Both the position numbers and the translations under genes were made by a program. Of a stretch of 64,000 bases of DNA, positions 24,838-37,397 are shown piece after piece. The notes under the pieces are model-generated. The model saw nothing but the letters and a program-made list of their open reading frames with translations. It was not told the DNA's origin and searched no databases. Source of the stretch: Pyrocephalus nanus (Eukaryota; Chordata; Aves; Passeriformes; Tyrannidae); assembly GCA_038380795.1 (NCBI GenBank), contig CM076274.1, forward strand, positions 16,338,027-16,402,026. Direction: 5' to 3'. Numbering within the stretch: the stretch's first letter is position 1; each line of letters begins with the position of its first letter.

Positions 24838-26896
24838 CTACACAGAGGAAAGAAACTAAAATCTCACCCATTTAGGAAGAATTCTTCTAATATTGACTCA
24901 GGACATTCTAAATTGAACAACTGTGTCCCAAGTGAACATCTTAATATTGCTTTGAACAAGTTAACTTGTGAATTGAGTGTTTAGATTACAGAGAATTAGT
25001 TAATTGAACTGCAGTGTCCAAATGCAGTTCCCATTCCAGGCCTTGACTGCATCACTTACCAAAACAAGTTGCATTACTGTGAACTGACAATATTCACTAT
25101 CTGTCTTTACCTCTCTCACAGAGGCACTCCAAATCATGATTAATAGAAATTCATGTATGAATTTAAGGTACAAAGCATTTTCAGTACTGCAGGCCTGAGG
25201 CAACTAATTTCTGAGCAACTATAACCAATCACATTGGTTCATCTGCAGTGGAGAAGTCATCAGGAACTTCATAGACTAAATGACAGGGGTTTTTTTTCCC
25301 CACCAATTTTATTACATTGTTCTTCATGCCCTGTATAATTAAAATTCTGTCATCATCTCCATTATGAACCTCTATTTTTGCTGGTTTATAACTTTGTCCA
25401 TAATTTACTCTGAAAGGGAGGCTGTGTTATGGAATTTTGTCACAATCAGGGGTTCTTCTTGCACTGACTAAAAATAAATGCTAAGATTTTCAGAAGTGAT
25501 TAATCAACTGTACCCTTCTGGTTTAATCTGGTAGAAGGGTTATGAATTTGCAAGGTGGGCAAAAGAATCTGGTTTTTTTTTCTGCAAAACAAGTCTCATT
25601 GGACACCCATTTTAAAATTGTTGCTTCTGTTTAAGGAATAGAGTAAGTTTGTTCCTTTTTTATGAAACAGAAGAGTCCCCAGAAATACAGTATTTGGTGC
25701 CAGATGTCACTGCAGTGCTCTGATACACAGGACCCTTCTCTTTCCAAATAGAATTTGCCATAATTGGCTTCTTTTCCTCTTCTTTTTAAAAGCAAGCAAA
25801 ATATCTGAGAGAAAATATATAACAGGACAGGCATAGCACATAATTTAAATATGAAAAACTGGTATTTCATACTTCTTCTGCACATATAAATATACAGATT
25901 AAAGACTTCCTAAATGAATACTGACACAAACCAATAGAAATGTTATGAAGATGCAGTCTGGCTATTTTATGATTGTTTCTTTCACAACTACTGATTTTGT
26001 AACGGCATATGGTGCAGCCTTATAATGATTTGATAGAATTGCAATTGGTCCTTCTAGGCCTGTTTTTTGCATTCTTCTTTGGCAATGAAATCTGAAACTG
26101 TTCTGCAAAGGACACAACTGACTGTCTCTCATGATCATGACTAAGCTATAAAATGTCCACTCTTCTGTAGACCATGACATTTTAAAATGCTTCTGGTTTT
26201 CTATCACTGTGTTTATCCTCCTATATCTTAATAACACTAAATGGTGCCATTAGTTCATACCATGGCTCCAAGTCATCCCTTTTCTAATGGCAATTGAATT
26301 AGATCCAAGATAATAGTATTCCTGTTCTTCAGAGAGACTGACAGGGTGAGTTCAACTTTACACCTTTTTGTAAAACCATTCTCTTTGCTTTACTGTCCTT
26401 CAGCCTCAGATCAGAAGTTTTCCTAAAATCTGAGCCACAGTGGATCGTGAGTGATAACCACAGCCACAAGTATTTTATGTGAAGGTAACAAAGGGGAAAA
26501 CAGTGAGTATTGTGAGGAAAAGATGGAGAAATAGGAAGAAGGGGAAAGGAATCGGCCTCATTTTCCGGTCCTGCCTGCATTAGAGGAAATTCATGTCTAT
26601 TTGGATGTCCTCACTGCAGTGACTATTCCTGACATGATCTGCTTTTCTGCACAGTATGAAGTGTTGCAAGAGGAATAGATGTATGAGGCAGAGAAGTACC
26701 AGTTATGGAGAGTCATATTTAGAATGGAACTTTATGCTGTTAATTCAGCTGAGCACTTGCGAATGTGTCTGGGTCACCCAGTTCCAAGAGGTAGGTACGT
26801 GTGTGTGCTCAATATTTGGCACACATTTTTTCTGGATATGTGGAGCATTTTTACAAGGTTTCTGAGCATTTACGGCTTAAGAACTGCCTAAATGCC
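24838..26896. other. Gene-free stretch
   Basis: Unique AT-rich sequence. Several short minus-strand frames (up to 91 codons) show no family resemblance or splice support. No element was recognised. Confidence 0.65.
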
Positions 26897-27225
26897 TTTT
26901 TTTTTTTTTTTTTTTTTTGAGTTGGCACCGAAATGAAAGAGCAGTCACAGAGAAACCGTGAATTAAAACACCTGCCTTGTTCAAATGGAGTCCTTGAGCT
27001 CTCGGTGCAGTGTTGAACTGGGATGTGCAGTGTCCACCGGGTCTGTGCACCTGCCCCCTGACAGCAAGGGAGAGGCCCACAGAGAGGGCAGCTAAAAAAG
27101 GGGCACTTGAGAGCAGCAGGGCACAGTTCTGTGTGCCTGGCAAAAGAGAGGTGGCTGGTGGGAGAGAGATGGAGCAGCAGCTACAAAGGGTTTAGGGTGA
27201 GGTACATTTGATCACCTGCCTGGGA
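26897..27225 (-). other. T22 run beside a GC-richer block
   Basis: A run of 22 T bases (26,897-26,918) is followed by about 300 bases that are clearly richer in G+C and CpG than the flanks. Read on the minus strand this is a GC-rich segment ending in a 22-base A tail, the shape of a retrocopied transcript. An 88-codon minus-strand frame starts with a Leu/Ala-rich stretch but then runs into the A tail. There is no AATAAA near the tail and no convincing flanking duplication, so I leave it as an oddity rather than a pseudogene. Confidence 0.35.
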
Positions 27226-28454
27226 CTGCCAATCCTAAACACTGCTGGCAGTGATTTAAGTCTATAGCTGTTTGCAGTCGAGAAAGTCTCAGGCCCATTT
27301 TTAGCAGAAACATAAAAATGCTGACATCTTTCTTTCTTTCTTGACTGCTCCATACATTATGTTGCTAATAGATGCCTCTCTTGAATTTCAGACAGTAAAA
27401 ATAATTACCACAATTTCTCTTTTGCCTCTCCCCCTTCTCTTCTGATGGCTTCTGAGCCTCTTTGAACAAAGGCTTGGCTGCAAAACTAGACCTGCATAAA
27501 TCACACCAGCCCCTGTGTCTGTGCATGGAATAGCAGCACATGCAGGTCTCCCACGCACAAGAGAGGATTAAGAACAGATTAAGCACATTGATTCTGCTAT
27601 TCCCCCAGTGTGTGCCTCATCTAACCATTGCACTACACACTTGGCACATTTGTGATTAAAGTCTGGGTAACAGACGAACATATTGTAAGCAGATAGAAAG
27701 AAAGCAGCTATTAAAATTAGTTTGGATTGCTTCTCTTGCTTGCAAAAAATAAAAGCTCCCCTCAAAACCAGATCTTTTATCATGAATTCTAGAAGCAATC
27801 AGAAGTTATTTCTAAATATCATGTCTTCCCAAACAGGGAATATAAAGGAAAGAGTCCTGTAGGAAGCTCAAAGAAGACAGAATGAGAAAGGGAAATAATT
27901 CCATTTGGGACTTAAAACTCAATTTTGGTCATCAAAGGCAGGTCTTCCAGTGTGTTTATTCTTTACCATTTTCAGTCTGTGGGAGTTGAGGGAGCTCAGT
28001 ATCTTACAGGATGTTCCAAAATGGTTGGGATTAGCCTTCTGGGTCTTAGATGAGTGACTGCATTTCCTATTCTTGAAGGAAGATGGTCTAGAACTACAAA
28101 ATTTGAATTTTCTTTGTTGTCACTCCTACACTGAACAGACAGTACTAAGGTTTTTCTTGTATGTACATTCCCAGCTTGCAAATTTGTCCTTGGGTAGTGA
28201 GTTGGCCTAAATTTTGGATCCTAACAAAACTGTGGATAATGGTAAAATTAAATTTTCCTTCTACTGCTTATCCTCCAATATTACCCTGACATTATCAGCA
28301 GCGTGCCTTTGGCATGAAGGTTAACTGCATCCTGGCTCCATTTATAAGAATGCAGCTAGGTGGGTGAAACAAGTGCTTGTTCCTCCTCTATTCAGCACTT
28401 GGGAACCTTCAACTCATACAGTGCCAGGTTTGGGGCTTCCCAACCCAAAAGATA
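27226..28454. other. Gene-free stretch
   Basis: Unique sequence with a short TTTC microsatellite near 27,328-27,341. No gene or recognised transposon. Confidence 0.65.
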
Positions 28455-28750
28455 CACTGACCAAGAGGAATGAGTCCAGTAAGAGGCACTAAGTGTCTGG
28501 GGGAATGTAGGATATAAGGAATAAAGATGGTCTGAAAAGGCTGGGCTTGTTCAGTTTGAAGAAATCATCTGACTTCAGCTGCCTGATGAGTGGTTACAGA
28601 GAAGTTGGAGCCAGAGTGTTCTTAGAGCTACACAGCGAAAGGGTAGGAAAGAGCAGTCACAGCTTGCAACATGGGAAATTCTTATGCAACAGGGAAATAT
28701 ATCTCCTGGAGAGGTTGTGCAACCCCCATCCCAGGAGAATTTCAAATGTC
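28455..28750 (+). mobile_element. CR1 LINE, internal 3' fragment
   Basis: The sequence follows the pattern of the CR1 region just upstream of the 3' tail: AAAGGCTGGGCTTGTTCAGT, then a GAAGAAATCATCTGACTTCAG segment corresponding to 'gaagagaaggctcag', CAGCTGCCTGATGAGTGGTT, AGTCACAGCTTGCAACATGG, a GGAAATTCTTATGCAACAGG-like segment matching 'aagaatttcttcac', and GGAGAGGTTGTGCAACCCCC. It is in plus orientation and well diverged, lacks the terminal octamer and lacks coding sequence. The 5' limit is uncertain by about 50 bases. Confidence 0.72.
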
Positions 28751-28805
28751 AGTGCAACCAAATGACCAGTCAGTCAATGAATCAAAATCTTGCAGTATTA
28801 AGGGG

Positions 28806-28832
28806 AAAAAAGAAAAAAAAAAAAAAAAAAAA
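28806..28832. repeat. A-rich run (A20)
   Basis: An A6-G-A20 run about 55 bases after the CR1 fragment. CR1 elements do not normally carry A tails, so this is more likely an independent simple repeat. Confidence 0.85.
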
Positions 28833-30861
28833 GCCTTCATACCGTGGCCTAGATATTTTCCAAGTCATTTTTCTCCATTTTTCCCTACCCCAGTCTTGAC
28901 TTCATGGTCTCTTTACAAAGTGTCTGAAAACACAAGGGCAACTATTTATGGCAGAATAAACTCACTGGAGTTTTTTTCAGGAAAAGAATGACAGGTTGGG
29001 TTTGTATTTCTAATTGAGTTGTTAGTGTGCCTATTTAGAGTTGTAGGATCTTTATTTGTTGGTTGAGGGGGGTTTTCTGTTTATTTGTTTAGTTTGGTTT
29101 GGTTTGTTTTTTTCTTCCAAATACTTTATTCTGACATTAAAGTACTAGGAAATTTACATCTTCCTCATTTCAGTTCTTTGATACCTCTTCATCCTCACTG
29201 CTCTTTTTTTGTTACAAGTGCCAGCTATTAAATGCACTTGCAAAGGGGCTATAAATGTTATTGCTGTTTGTGGAAACCCCTTTCCACACAAATATGCTAT
29301 CCAGGTGCTACAGGAATTTACTGTTCAGTGCAAAGTATTAAAAACAGTAAGTTGCTTTACCATTTTGACACTCCTGTGTTTGAAGTGGTTAATACCCAAG
29401 AAAATTTAAAATGGAGCTAACGTGGTGCAAACTAAATTCTAAACTTGACCAGAGAGGATTTTTGGGAGGTAACCATTTGAAATCCCTCTATCCCTGTTGT
29501 TTTAAAAGCTTAATGGACTGGGGAAGATAGGTAAAGTAATTGACAGATGTATCACCATCAGAGAAAATATCCACATCCTCCTCTGTTATATCAATCCTAC
29601 AGAATTAGCAGTGGTAATTCAGCTTTTAATTGTCATACCTAGAAGGCTGTAGCAAAATACTTGAGTGAGTGCTGTGTTTATGAAAAATAGAAGAAAAAAA
29701 AAATTTTAAGATTTTTATACACACGATGGGCATTGTGTAAGCATTAGTCACCTCCCAAACACCAGGAAAACAGGAATGAATTTGAACAGCTACATTTCAA
29801 TCTAGTTTTTTGGGCTTTTTTTCAACAGACACGGAAATTCTAGGATTAAATAAAAATGGACCTTGACTCTCCATCTGAACTGAGACTCAGAATAACATTA
29901 AAAAGCCCACATGAATTCCTTAGGAAGGAGGCTGAGCAAAATTTCCTGACAAAAGAGACACTCATAACCTTGTATCTTTCTAATACATTCAATGAACAGT
30001 TGAACCTCAATGATAAGCTCAGGTTTATCCCAAAACATGCTGTTAATTGTTTTCCTCTTTTCACATATCCCGATGTTCCCTTTTCTATTTTTTCCTGACT
30101 GTGTTCTTGGTCACATAAACAGGAACTAAAAATTAAGACACCCACCTTCTCGAGAGATAGTTGGAGTGTGCCAAACAAAGGACAGTCTTTCTTCCAGAAA
30201 AAAAAAGCATTTATACATATGTGGGTTGGATTGACTCTCGTTTTTCTCCACCTTAGCTCATGAACCCTGTGTACATTTGTTTAATATGACCTTTAACGAT
30301 GTGACTAAAGCAGGAGAGTGGTGAGGGCCCTGACTAGGAGGAAATAGCAGGAAATGCAGCTATGAACTGCAGCTTTGTATGAAGCCTCTGAAGCTTCTTT
30401 CATATTTCATTCTATTTCAAAAAATGCTATTCCTCTATTAAAATTCTCATAAAATGGTTGTGGTGCTTTGAAGTCTGACTTAATTAATAGGACTGTCATT
30501 TCCTTCAAAGCAAATACTATCATTGACAGTTAAAGCTTACACAGAGAGAAAGATCTAGAAGGTGCTTTGAGACATCTTTTTTGTTGCCCTTCTAAAAAGA
30601 AGCTTCTGGCCATCCCCAAATTACAGGCTTCAGGGAAAAAAATTGCTGAATTTCTTGACGGCTAATCTCTTTCCTGGGCTTTCAAACCATAATAAGGCTT
30701 TCCTTATAAATTACAATGTCTTGTATGTATGGTAAGAGCAGAATAGGAGCATCATGTGCCCTCATGTGGATTCTGCAGCACACCCAATCAAGGCACCATT
30801 GTTTGCGTGCTCTTTCTTATAAAATCTTATCTTGCAGTTCTAATTTAAATGACCAGCCCTT
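28833..30861. other. Gene-free stretch
   Basis: No gene seen. The part at 29,058-29,113 is T/G-rich low-complexity sequence. At 29,269-29,288 an 8-bp hairpin (TGTGGAAA, CCCC loop, TTTCCACA) occurs, short enough to be chance. Confidence 0.65.
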
Positions 30862-30946
30862 AAAAAAAAACAAAAAAAACCAAAAAAAACCAAAAAAAAA
30901 AAAAAAAAAAAAAAAACACACAAAAACACAAACAAAAAAAAACACT
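30862..30946. repeat. A/C low-complexity tract
   Basis: About 85 bases containing only A and C on the plus strand, except for the final flank: A8-CC units, then a run of more than 20 A bases, then CACA/CAAAA units. It is one of several tracts in this window with the same two-base strand bias. Confidence 0.9.
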
Positions 30947-33015
30947 AAAGGAAACTTTCAAATTATGCTGATTAAACTAACAAGCTCACTTATTATACTG
31001 TTTTGACAATATTTCCTTTTATTTAAGAAGTACTGCAAGGCAGTGCCTCATGGGGAGCAGGCAGGATGCTCTGGCTGAGGACAGGCTTTAGAGCACAGCA
31101 TTACAACATGCTAATGGCTGAGCTACCTCTGCAGCTACAGAACAGAAACTGTGACTCAGCCAGATCTCCTTCCTTGCTCCTCTTAGCTTGGGGGAAGAGT
31201 GTCAATTAGTTCCTCTTATTGTCCTTTGTGGAGTTGATTTTTGTCTCTTTGGATAAGCAGTCTGGGATGGCAGTTTATTGCTGCCATAAATAAGTGTTTC
31301 TCAGCTGACAAAAAATACTCCTTCACTGAAGACAAAGTGAGCCCTTGTTTAATGTAAGTTCCCATGAAAAGTAATTTTTAAAAAGGATTCTTATTTAATT
31401 TCCCTTGGCTGTGTTACTAATAACACTACTTGATACAGCAAATAAGACTCCTTCAAATTTTTCATTGAAAAAGGAAAAAACCTTCCTTCCACAGCATGTA
31501 TTTAATAACTGTTCTGCCCCCTTAAGATGTCATTTAGTGTCATTTACAGTCTGCTGCTCAAATCCCCTGGAAATAGTAAAGCAAGGGTTGGATATTTACT
31601 TTTCACTGGTTTTAAATAAAGCCTTGTTTAATCCCTAAGTGAAAGACTTGGCCTTCTCCTCGAGGAAAAGGAGCTGATAATAACTGTGAATGTGTAACTT
31701 CTGTGTCACTGAAAAAAGATCTTCACTACTCGCCTTGGCACCTTTTCTATTTCTCTTGATGTAGGTGTGTAAATGGGTGTGGAAAAACATTTGCTAGGCA
31801 GCCAAACTGCTACATGATTTGACTGCAAGTAGTCTAAACCAAAAATATTACATTTTCTGTGTAGCTAACCACTAAACAGTTAGCAACCACCATAAACCAG
31901 CAGCTCTTCTGGTGTGTGCTCTGAGCTGTCTTGCACCCCGGGAAGATCAGAACACAGTCAGTGGCCCAGATCGATTAAACACATTTTATTTGGAAGAGGT
32001 GTCACAGTGTCTCTCCTTTCCCAGCCTAACAGAACAGTTGGCAACCTCTCCAGGGACATAAAGAGATCTTTTGAAACCCATACGCCTACATAAGCTCCAA
32101 ACATCTTTGATTTAAGGGAACCATGTTATAAAAGAGAGTAGGGTGCTCATGGTTTCGTAATATTTTCCCTCTGATTCTTCTTACTCCAAGACAATTCCAT
32201 CTACAAATACATTTTGATGACTTACACATTTTCATATCATCTCAAGCAGAGGGGAACTGGTGTTTTTATGACCTGGGATTTGCTTATTGGCACTTATATT
32301 CTTGAGGAAATGCTCATTAGAACTCCAGTCAATGCATTCCACTCTTTCCCAGCCTAAAGTCATCAAAGTTTAACACAGAGGCACATTTCCCAGAAACACT
32401 ATTATGTCAAAAAATCTAATTTAAATTAAAAACAAAGGAGCTGGATTCAAAAATTTTTGTTAAAGAAACCTCAGCATGAAATGATAGCCAAATAAGAAAA
32501 GTAATTTACTAAAATTAGCTAATACCCTGTATGCATTCGTGTTCAGTGGCTGATTTTACAAGTTCCAAAGTGCTCACAGAAAGGGAATCATAAGTACAAT
32601 GCAAAGTAATCATTGTCCCATGGAGACTGAGTGAAAACAGGAGGATTATTTTATGTGTGGACCCAAAACCATCATCCAGGGACAGTTCCAGCTGACTTCA
32701 AAATGTTTCACATTCAAGCAGTGGAAGGCATGCTTATAACTATTATATTATGTCTTTTTGTTTAGCTCTGTCCTGGGGTGCTCTACAGAGTGGCTGTAAA
32801 GAGTAAATTGGTAGAGTTAAAAATTAACATTAGAGGGACAAAAAGAATTAAGAACTGTGGGCAAGGGAGAAGGCAAGGATATGTTTAGGAAGGGGTTAGA
32901 GAGTCAATGAGGTAGAAAGAAAGAGGGACGCTACTTTCAGCTAGAACATGATGTCAAGAAGGAATGAACTAAGTAAGAGATCCTATGTGGCAAAGTAGAT
33001 AAAATAATGCAGTGA
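30947..33015. other. Gene-free stretch
   Basis: Unique AT-rich sequence with no recognisable gene or element. Confidence 0.65.
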
Positions 33016-33155
33016 AAAAACAAACAAACAAACAAACAAAACCCCCCCAAACCCAAACAAACAAACAAACAAACAAAAAAACAAAAACCAAACAAAAAAA
33101 AACAAAAAAAAAAACAAAAAAAAAAAAAAAAAAAAAAAAAACAAAAAAAAAAAAA
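33016..33155. repeat. CAAA-type A/C low-complexity tract
   Basis: About 140 bases composed only of A and C on the plus strand: tandem CAAA units, a C7 run, further CAAA units, then increasingly long A runs (up to about 26). The minus strand is pure G/T, which produces a spurious Phe/Cys-rich reading frame. Confidence 0.93.
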
Positions 33156-36100
33156 GGAAAGAAAAGAAGGGAAGATATAAATTAAGGCAGACCCTGAGAG
33201 AAACAGGAGAATCACCTTAGAGGATTTTGGAAACAAAAGCGTAAGATTGAGTGGGGATTGGTATTTCTCTGAGGCTTTCTCTTAAAATAACTGCTCTTAA
33301 GAAGCACCTTCTTTAAACTGACTAAGGCCACACTCTGATCTAATTTTCACTTCTTCTCATGTGTAATTTCCTCTGAAAATCATGGAATTCTCTGCTTACA
33401 AAATATCAAAAATGGATCTGAAGACTGTATGAAATATTTTGAACTTTTAAAATTGAGACTGCAATCAACTGTTCATTTGTTTCTCAAAGAAAAGGAAACA
33501 AACCATCTAACAATTTAATTGATACTCTAATGGAAATGAGTACAAAAGGTAGAATTAAAGTAATCTCTCCTAAGGAAGTTTTTCATTGAATTATGTTCAT
33601 TCCTGAAGCCTCCATATTCTGACAATTAATTTTTTAAGCATTTCTATATTAAAAAAAAAAAAACAAAACATTGAGGAGAAACCCCAATGCCTGCATTACC
33701 AAGCAAATGATTAAGGGCCAAGGTAAAAACAAACGATTCCCAAGTTTCTTTCTTAAGTACCCTTAGTTTTGTACCCTTAGGAGGCAGGATGGAGCCCAGG
33801 GGGATGGTTCTGTCACTCTTGCATAGTTACCCTCAAACTATCATTCACTTCAGGGTTTGCAACAGCCTTCTTGCCTCACAGAAAAATATGGATCTCAATG
33901 ACATAACAAGTTCCTCCCACCAGTACAAATATGACCTTTAAGCCCACATATTAGCTGTGTGCCAACAAGCTTCACAATTTTCTTGTAAGTATTGTAATTA
34001 GAAAGATGCAGCACTTGTTTAATCTGACATAATGCATTCAGGGAAGTACAACAGTGTAGGCACATCTGTATATTTGCATACTAGAAAAGTCTAAAAATAC
34101 TTGTATAAAAGACAAAAGGTGGCTTTTGAACACATGACCCAGTCCTAGCTTCAATTATATGTTTCAGCATAAAGTATTATGATTTTGGTTTCAGCTACGT
34201 GTGTGTGACTACCTAATTACAAGGCAATGCTTTCAAATGAAAGGCCTTGATTCTAGCATTCACAAAGGGGTAAATGAGGACTACCACTGCTAACTAGAAT
34301 GGAACTGAGCTGGTGCAAAAGCTTCTTGAAATAAGAATCTTGCTCAAAGTTTTTGTCTCTGTATCTGGAGGAGAAATGTGGTAAAATCCAGGTTGGCAAT
34401 CTCAAATTGGCTTTCGAGAGTTACACCAATAATCTAAAAGCATGATGCTTGACTGCAAGGAGCAAATGATGGCAGTGTAGTTGGGCCTCTCAGTGTGTCA
34501 CATGGACTCAGAACATCTAAGTCAACGATATCTTAACCATTGTGTGTTCCTCTATAACGAGTTTCTCCGAAGTGAAGTTTGTTCTAAGGAGGGAGCAGAA
34601 ACAAATTTTGCATTGCAGTGAGTGCTCTGCCTTTCTCAGGTGTTTGCTGAAAAGTACAGCAAGTGCATACAAGTAAACATACTTGTAACTTGTACAGTGT
34701 TCATAGAATACAGAGAAGAGCTTCTGAAGGAAGAAAAGTACCCTCACCAGTGGGAGCATAAAATTGTCCCTTCTTCTCTCAGCTGATGCTGCATTTAAGT
34801 TGCACAATCAGACCTGTGCAGAACTGTTTGATTAAGTTCATAAGATTTGTGTGTTAAATGATTCATTAGTTTAAAGGATGCAAAACAATCATATTTCTCT
34901 GCCAGTGTCTGGTAACTTAGACATCTGAAAGTCAGTATTTTATCTCACAACCTCTTATCTAAGGAATATTGTGGCTATTGTAATGTGTTCTTCAGATGGA
35001 CATCTAACTGTCTAATCCAAGAGAGGATGTCAACATAGCCATAAATGCAAAGCATTTTTTTTTCCCTGACAATCTGAGAAAATGAAGCATATTGCAAATA
35101 TTTAAATAAACAGTTTGGTTGGGATTTTTTTCCCATGTGTTTTATCTTTTCACTTTCATCTGTAAGGTAACTACTTTTGACTGCGGCATGTCTGAAGTTC
35201 CTTTATTATTTATGAATATCAGTGAGCTGAGAGTATCTCTCAGGAGGGAGGGAGAGAATCAATAGTTTAACATTTGAAGTACATCTTTCACATTCGAGAT
35301 TACAGTGGATGACTCACAGTGGGTGAATCACATGGTTAATGTCTGGCAGTCTAGAGCATTTTTTATTACCTGAGTTCTCATGAGAATGTGGGAGGCAGCG
35401 TTATGCACCAGGGCCACCTACAACACACATCTAGCCTTCAGACCATGAATTTTCCTTTATGAGAACTAAAAGCTGGGTGCTATACGTGCTCCCAGGTTCT
35501 GCTGCAAGAGGTTTATGGCAAAAATCTGAAAACTCTCCTTAGGAACATCTGGATCGTTTCCCTTTGCCTGTGTGTCACTTCTGAAACATCACCGGATTTA
35601 TTGCTTTGATTGTCAGTCTTAAAGATCTGTTCAAACATGTTACTTGGAGATTTCAAGAAAAAAAGCATGGGCCTACTGCAAAGCCTGCTAAAATCAGCCC
35701 AAAGCTTTCCATTAAGGTTGATGGACTTCAGATCAGGACTTAAAAATATTATTCTTACTTACCTTTTCTTTTTTATTAAAGAGCCTTTTCAAGCCAAACA
35801 CTTTGGTTTGTGCCTAATTTTTAAGTATCTATAAGTCTTTAAACTCCTGCAGCCTGAACTCATTGTGCTTAGTATAGCATTCCTTCATTTCTGTTCCATG
35901 ATTTAGTGAACTACTGGAGTTGTATTTGAAAGGGATGGTTTGAAGTAGCTCTCTGTGTATAAGCATGCATTTGTGCATATACTAATAGACTTACAGATCA
36001 AGCACTTCTTTTTGAGCTTCTTATGAATTTTCTCAGTACCAGGATTATGAAAGTGTTGACTCTTGAGATTATTGGCAGAAAAGGGAGATAAGATAAAGTT

Positions 36101-37329
36101 CAAAAATCATTTTACGAGATTTAAATATAAATGTCCACAGCGGAGTATATTGTTTGTCATTGAAAAGAAGTAAAAACAGGTTTCATTTTAAATAAAAAGT
36201 AAAGTTATAAAGAGTATTCTATGAGCTTATTCTTGACAACTAAAAAGTAAGAAAATTACATTCTGATGATGAAGCTTTTTTTTCCCCCCTGATGATTGTG
36301 ATGAATGAAGTTGCTTTTTAAACAAGGTATGCTTAATAAGAGCTTTTTGTCAAGGATGAATTGATGTTAATGGCATCGGTGTCATTGTTTTTCTAGATGA
36401 ACAAAACTTTCTGACAGAGGAAAAATGTGTACAAGGTTTCATTGGGAAGTCATGCATGGAGTTTTTCAAAGTCTAGACATATTTCAATGCTGAATATATA
36501 ATGAAACAACAGGTGTGGTTATAGCTGTTCTTTAATGGCAGTTCAACTTTATAATAAACGTTTAGGTTTTTTAGTTAATCCAGTATTTTAATAGAGTTTA
36601 TTCATGAAGATGAGTGAATACGAAGCTTCCACACTGAAAGTGGAACATAGAATTACTGCATTACCAATATTTCTAATTAAAATAACATATTATTTAGCAG
36701 TCAGAAGTATATTCTTTTCTCTGCATGGTAAATATCATGATACCCCTCCAACAGACAGGAAAACTGCTGCACATATTTGTGAGGTATCCAGAGGTAATCA
36801 GAGGCAGATCTCTCGATAGCCAGCAGAAATATTTCCAGAAACATATTTCCATAATATATTTCTATAAATTCTAACAAAAACAGAACAATATCTTCACAGT
36901 TCATATCCATAGTTAAAACACGTAGGCAAGGCGTACAGAACCAATTTTCCCCAAAATGTCTGCCACAGTTCAGTAAAAATATTGTTTTCTGATTTAAATA
37001 GATGTGCTCATTTAATACCAGAAGGCATTTCTTACACTGACTGCCTGGGAAACTGTCAAATGTTTTGAGTAACTTCTTTGAGCATAAATCCCCTGTCAGT
37101 AATACAACTGGCTGCAGTTGTACCTCAAGCTAATGGCACTCTTGCCCACAAATGGACTGAATGAAAAATATATTAAAGGCCATTATAAAGTCCAACTTTT
37201 AATTTAGTTTCTTTGGAGGGCTCATGATAATTTGAAGTCTTTAAATCAAAAGTGGATAGCATTCTAAAAGACATTATAGCTCAACAATTATGAGCACAAA
37301 GTAAGAACTCCTGGGTGATGTTCTTTGGC
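33156..37329. other. Gene-free stretch
   Basis: No gene recognised. It includes an A13 run at 33,651-33,663 and a small cluster of ATATTTCC-like units near 36,830-36,865. The rest is unique AT-rich sequence. Confidence 0.65.
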
Positions 37330-37397
37330 CTGTGGGAGGCATGAAGTTGGAGTAGATGATGGTAATTGGTCCTTTAGCTGCCACATCTATGAATCTA
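37330..37397 (+). mobile_element. CR1-type 3'-tail remnant
   Basis: The segment reads CTGTGGGAGGCATGAAGTTGG, AGTAGATGATGGTAATTGGT, CCTTTAGCTGCC and ACATCTATGAATCTA in order. This matches the general CR1 3' end of 'ggttggactagatgatc...ggtccctt...atctatgaatctatg' type. It is short and diverged, so it is an old, inactive piece in plus orientation. Confidence 0.55.

Noticed and set aside
32937..33236. Phe/Cys-rich 99-codon minus-strand frame
   Set aside because: It is the translation of the G/T strand of the CAAA/A-run tract, not a gene.
37103..37122. 8-bp hairpin (TACAACTG, GCTG loop, CAGTTGTA)
   Set aside because: About one such stem per loop size is expected by chance in the window, and nothing around it supports a function.
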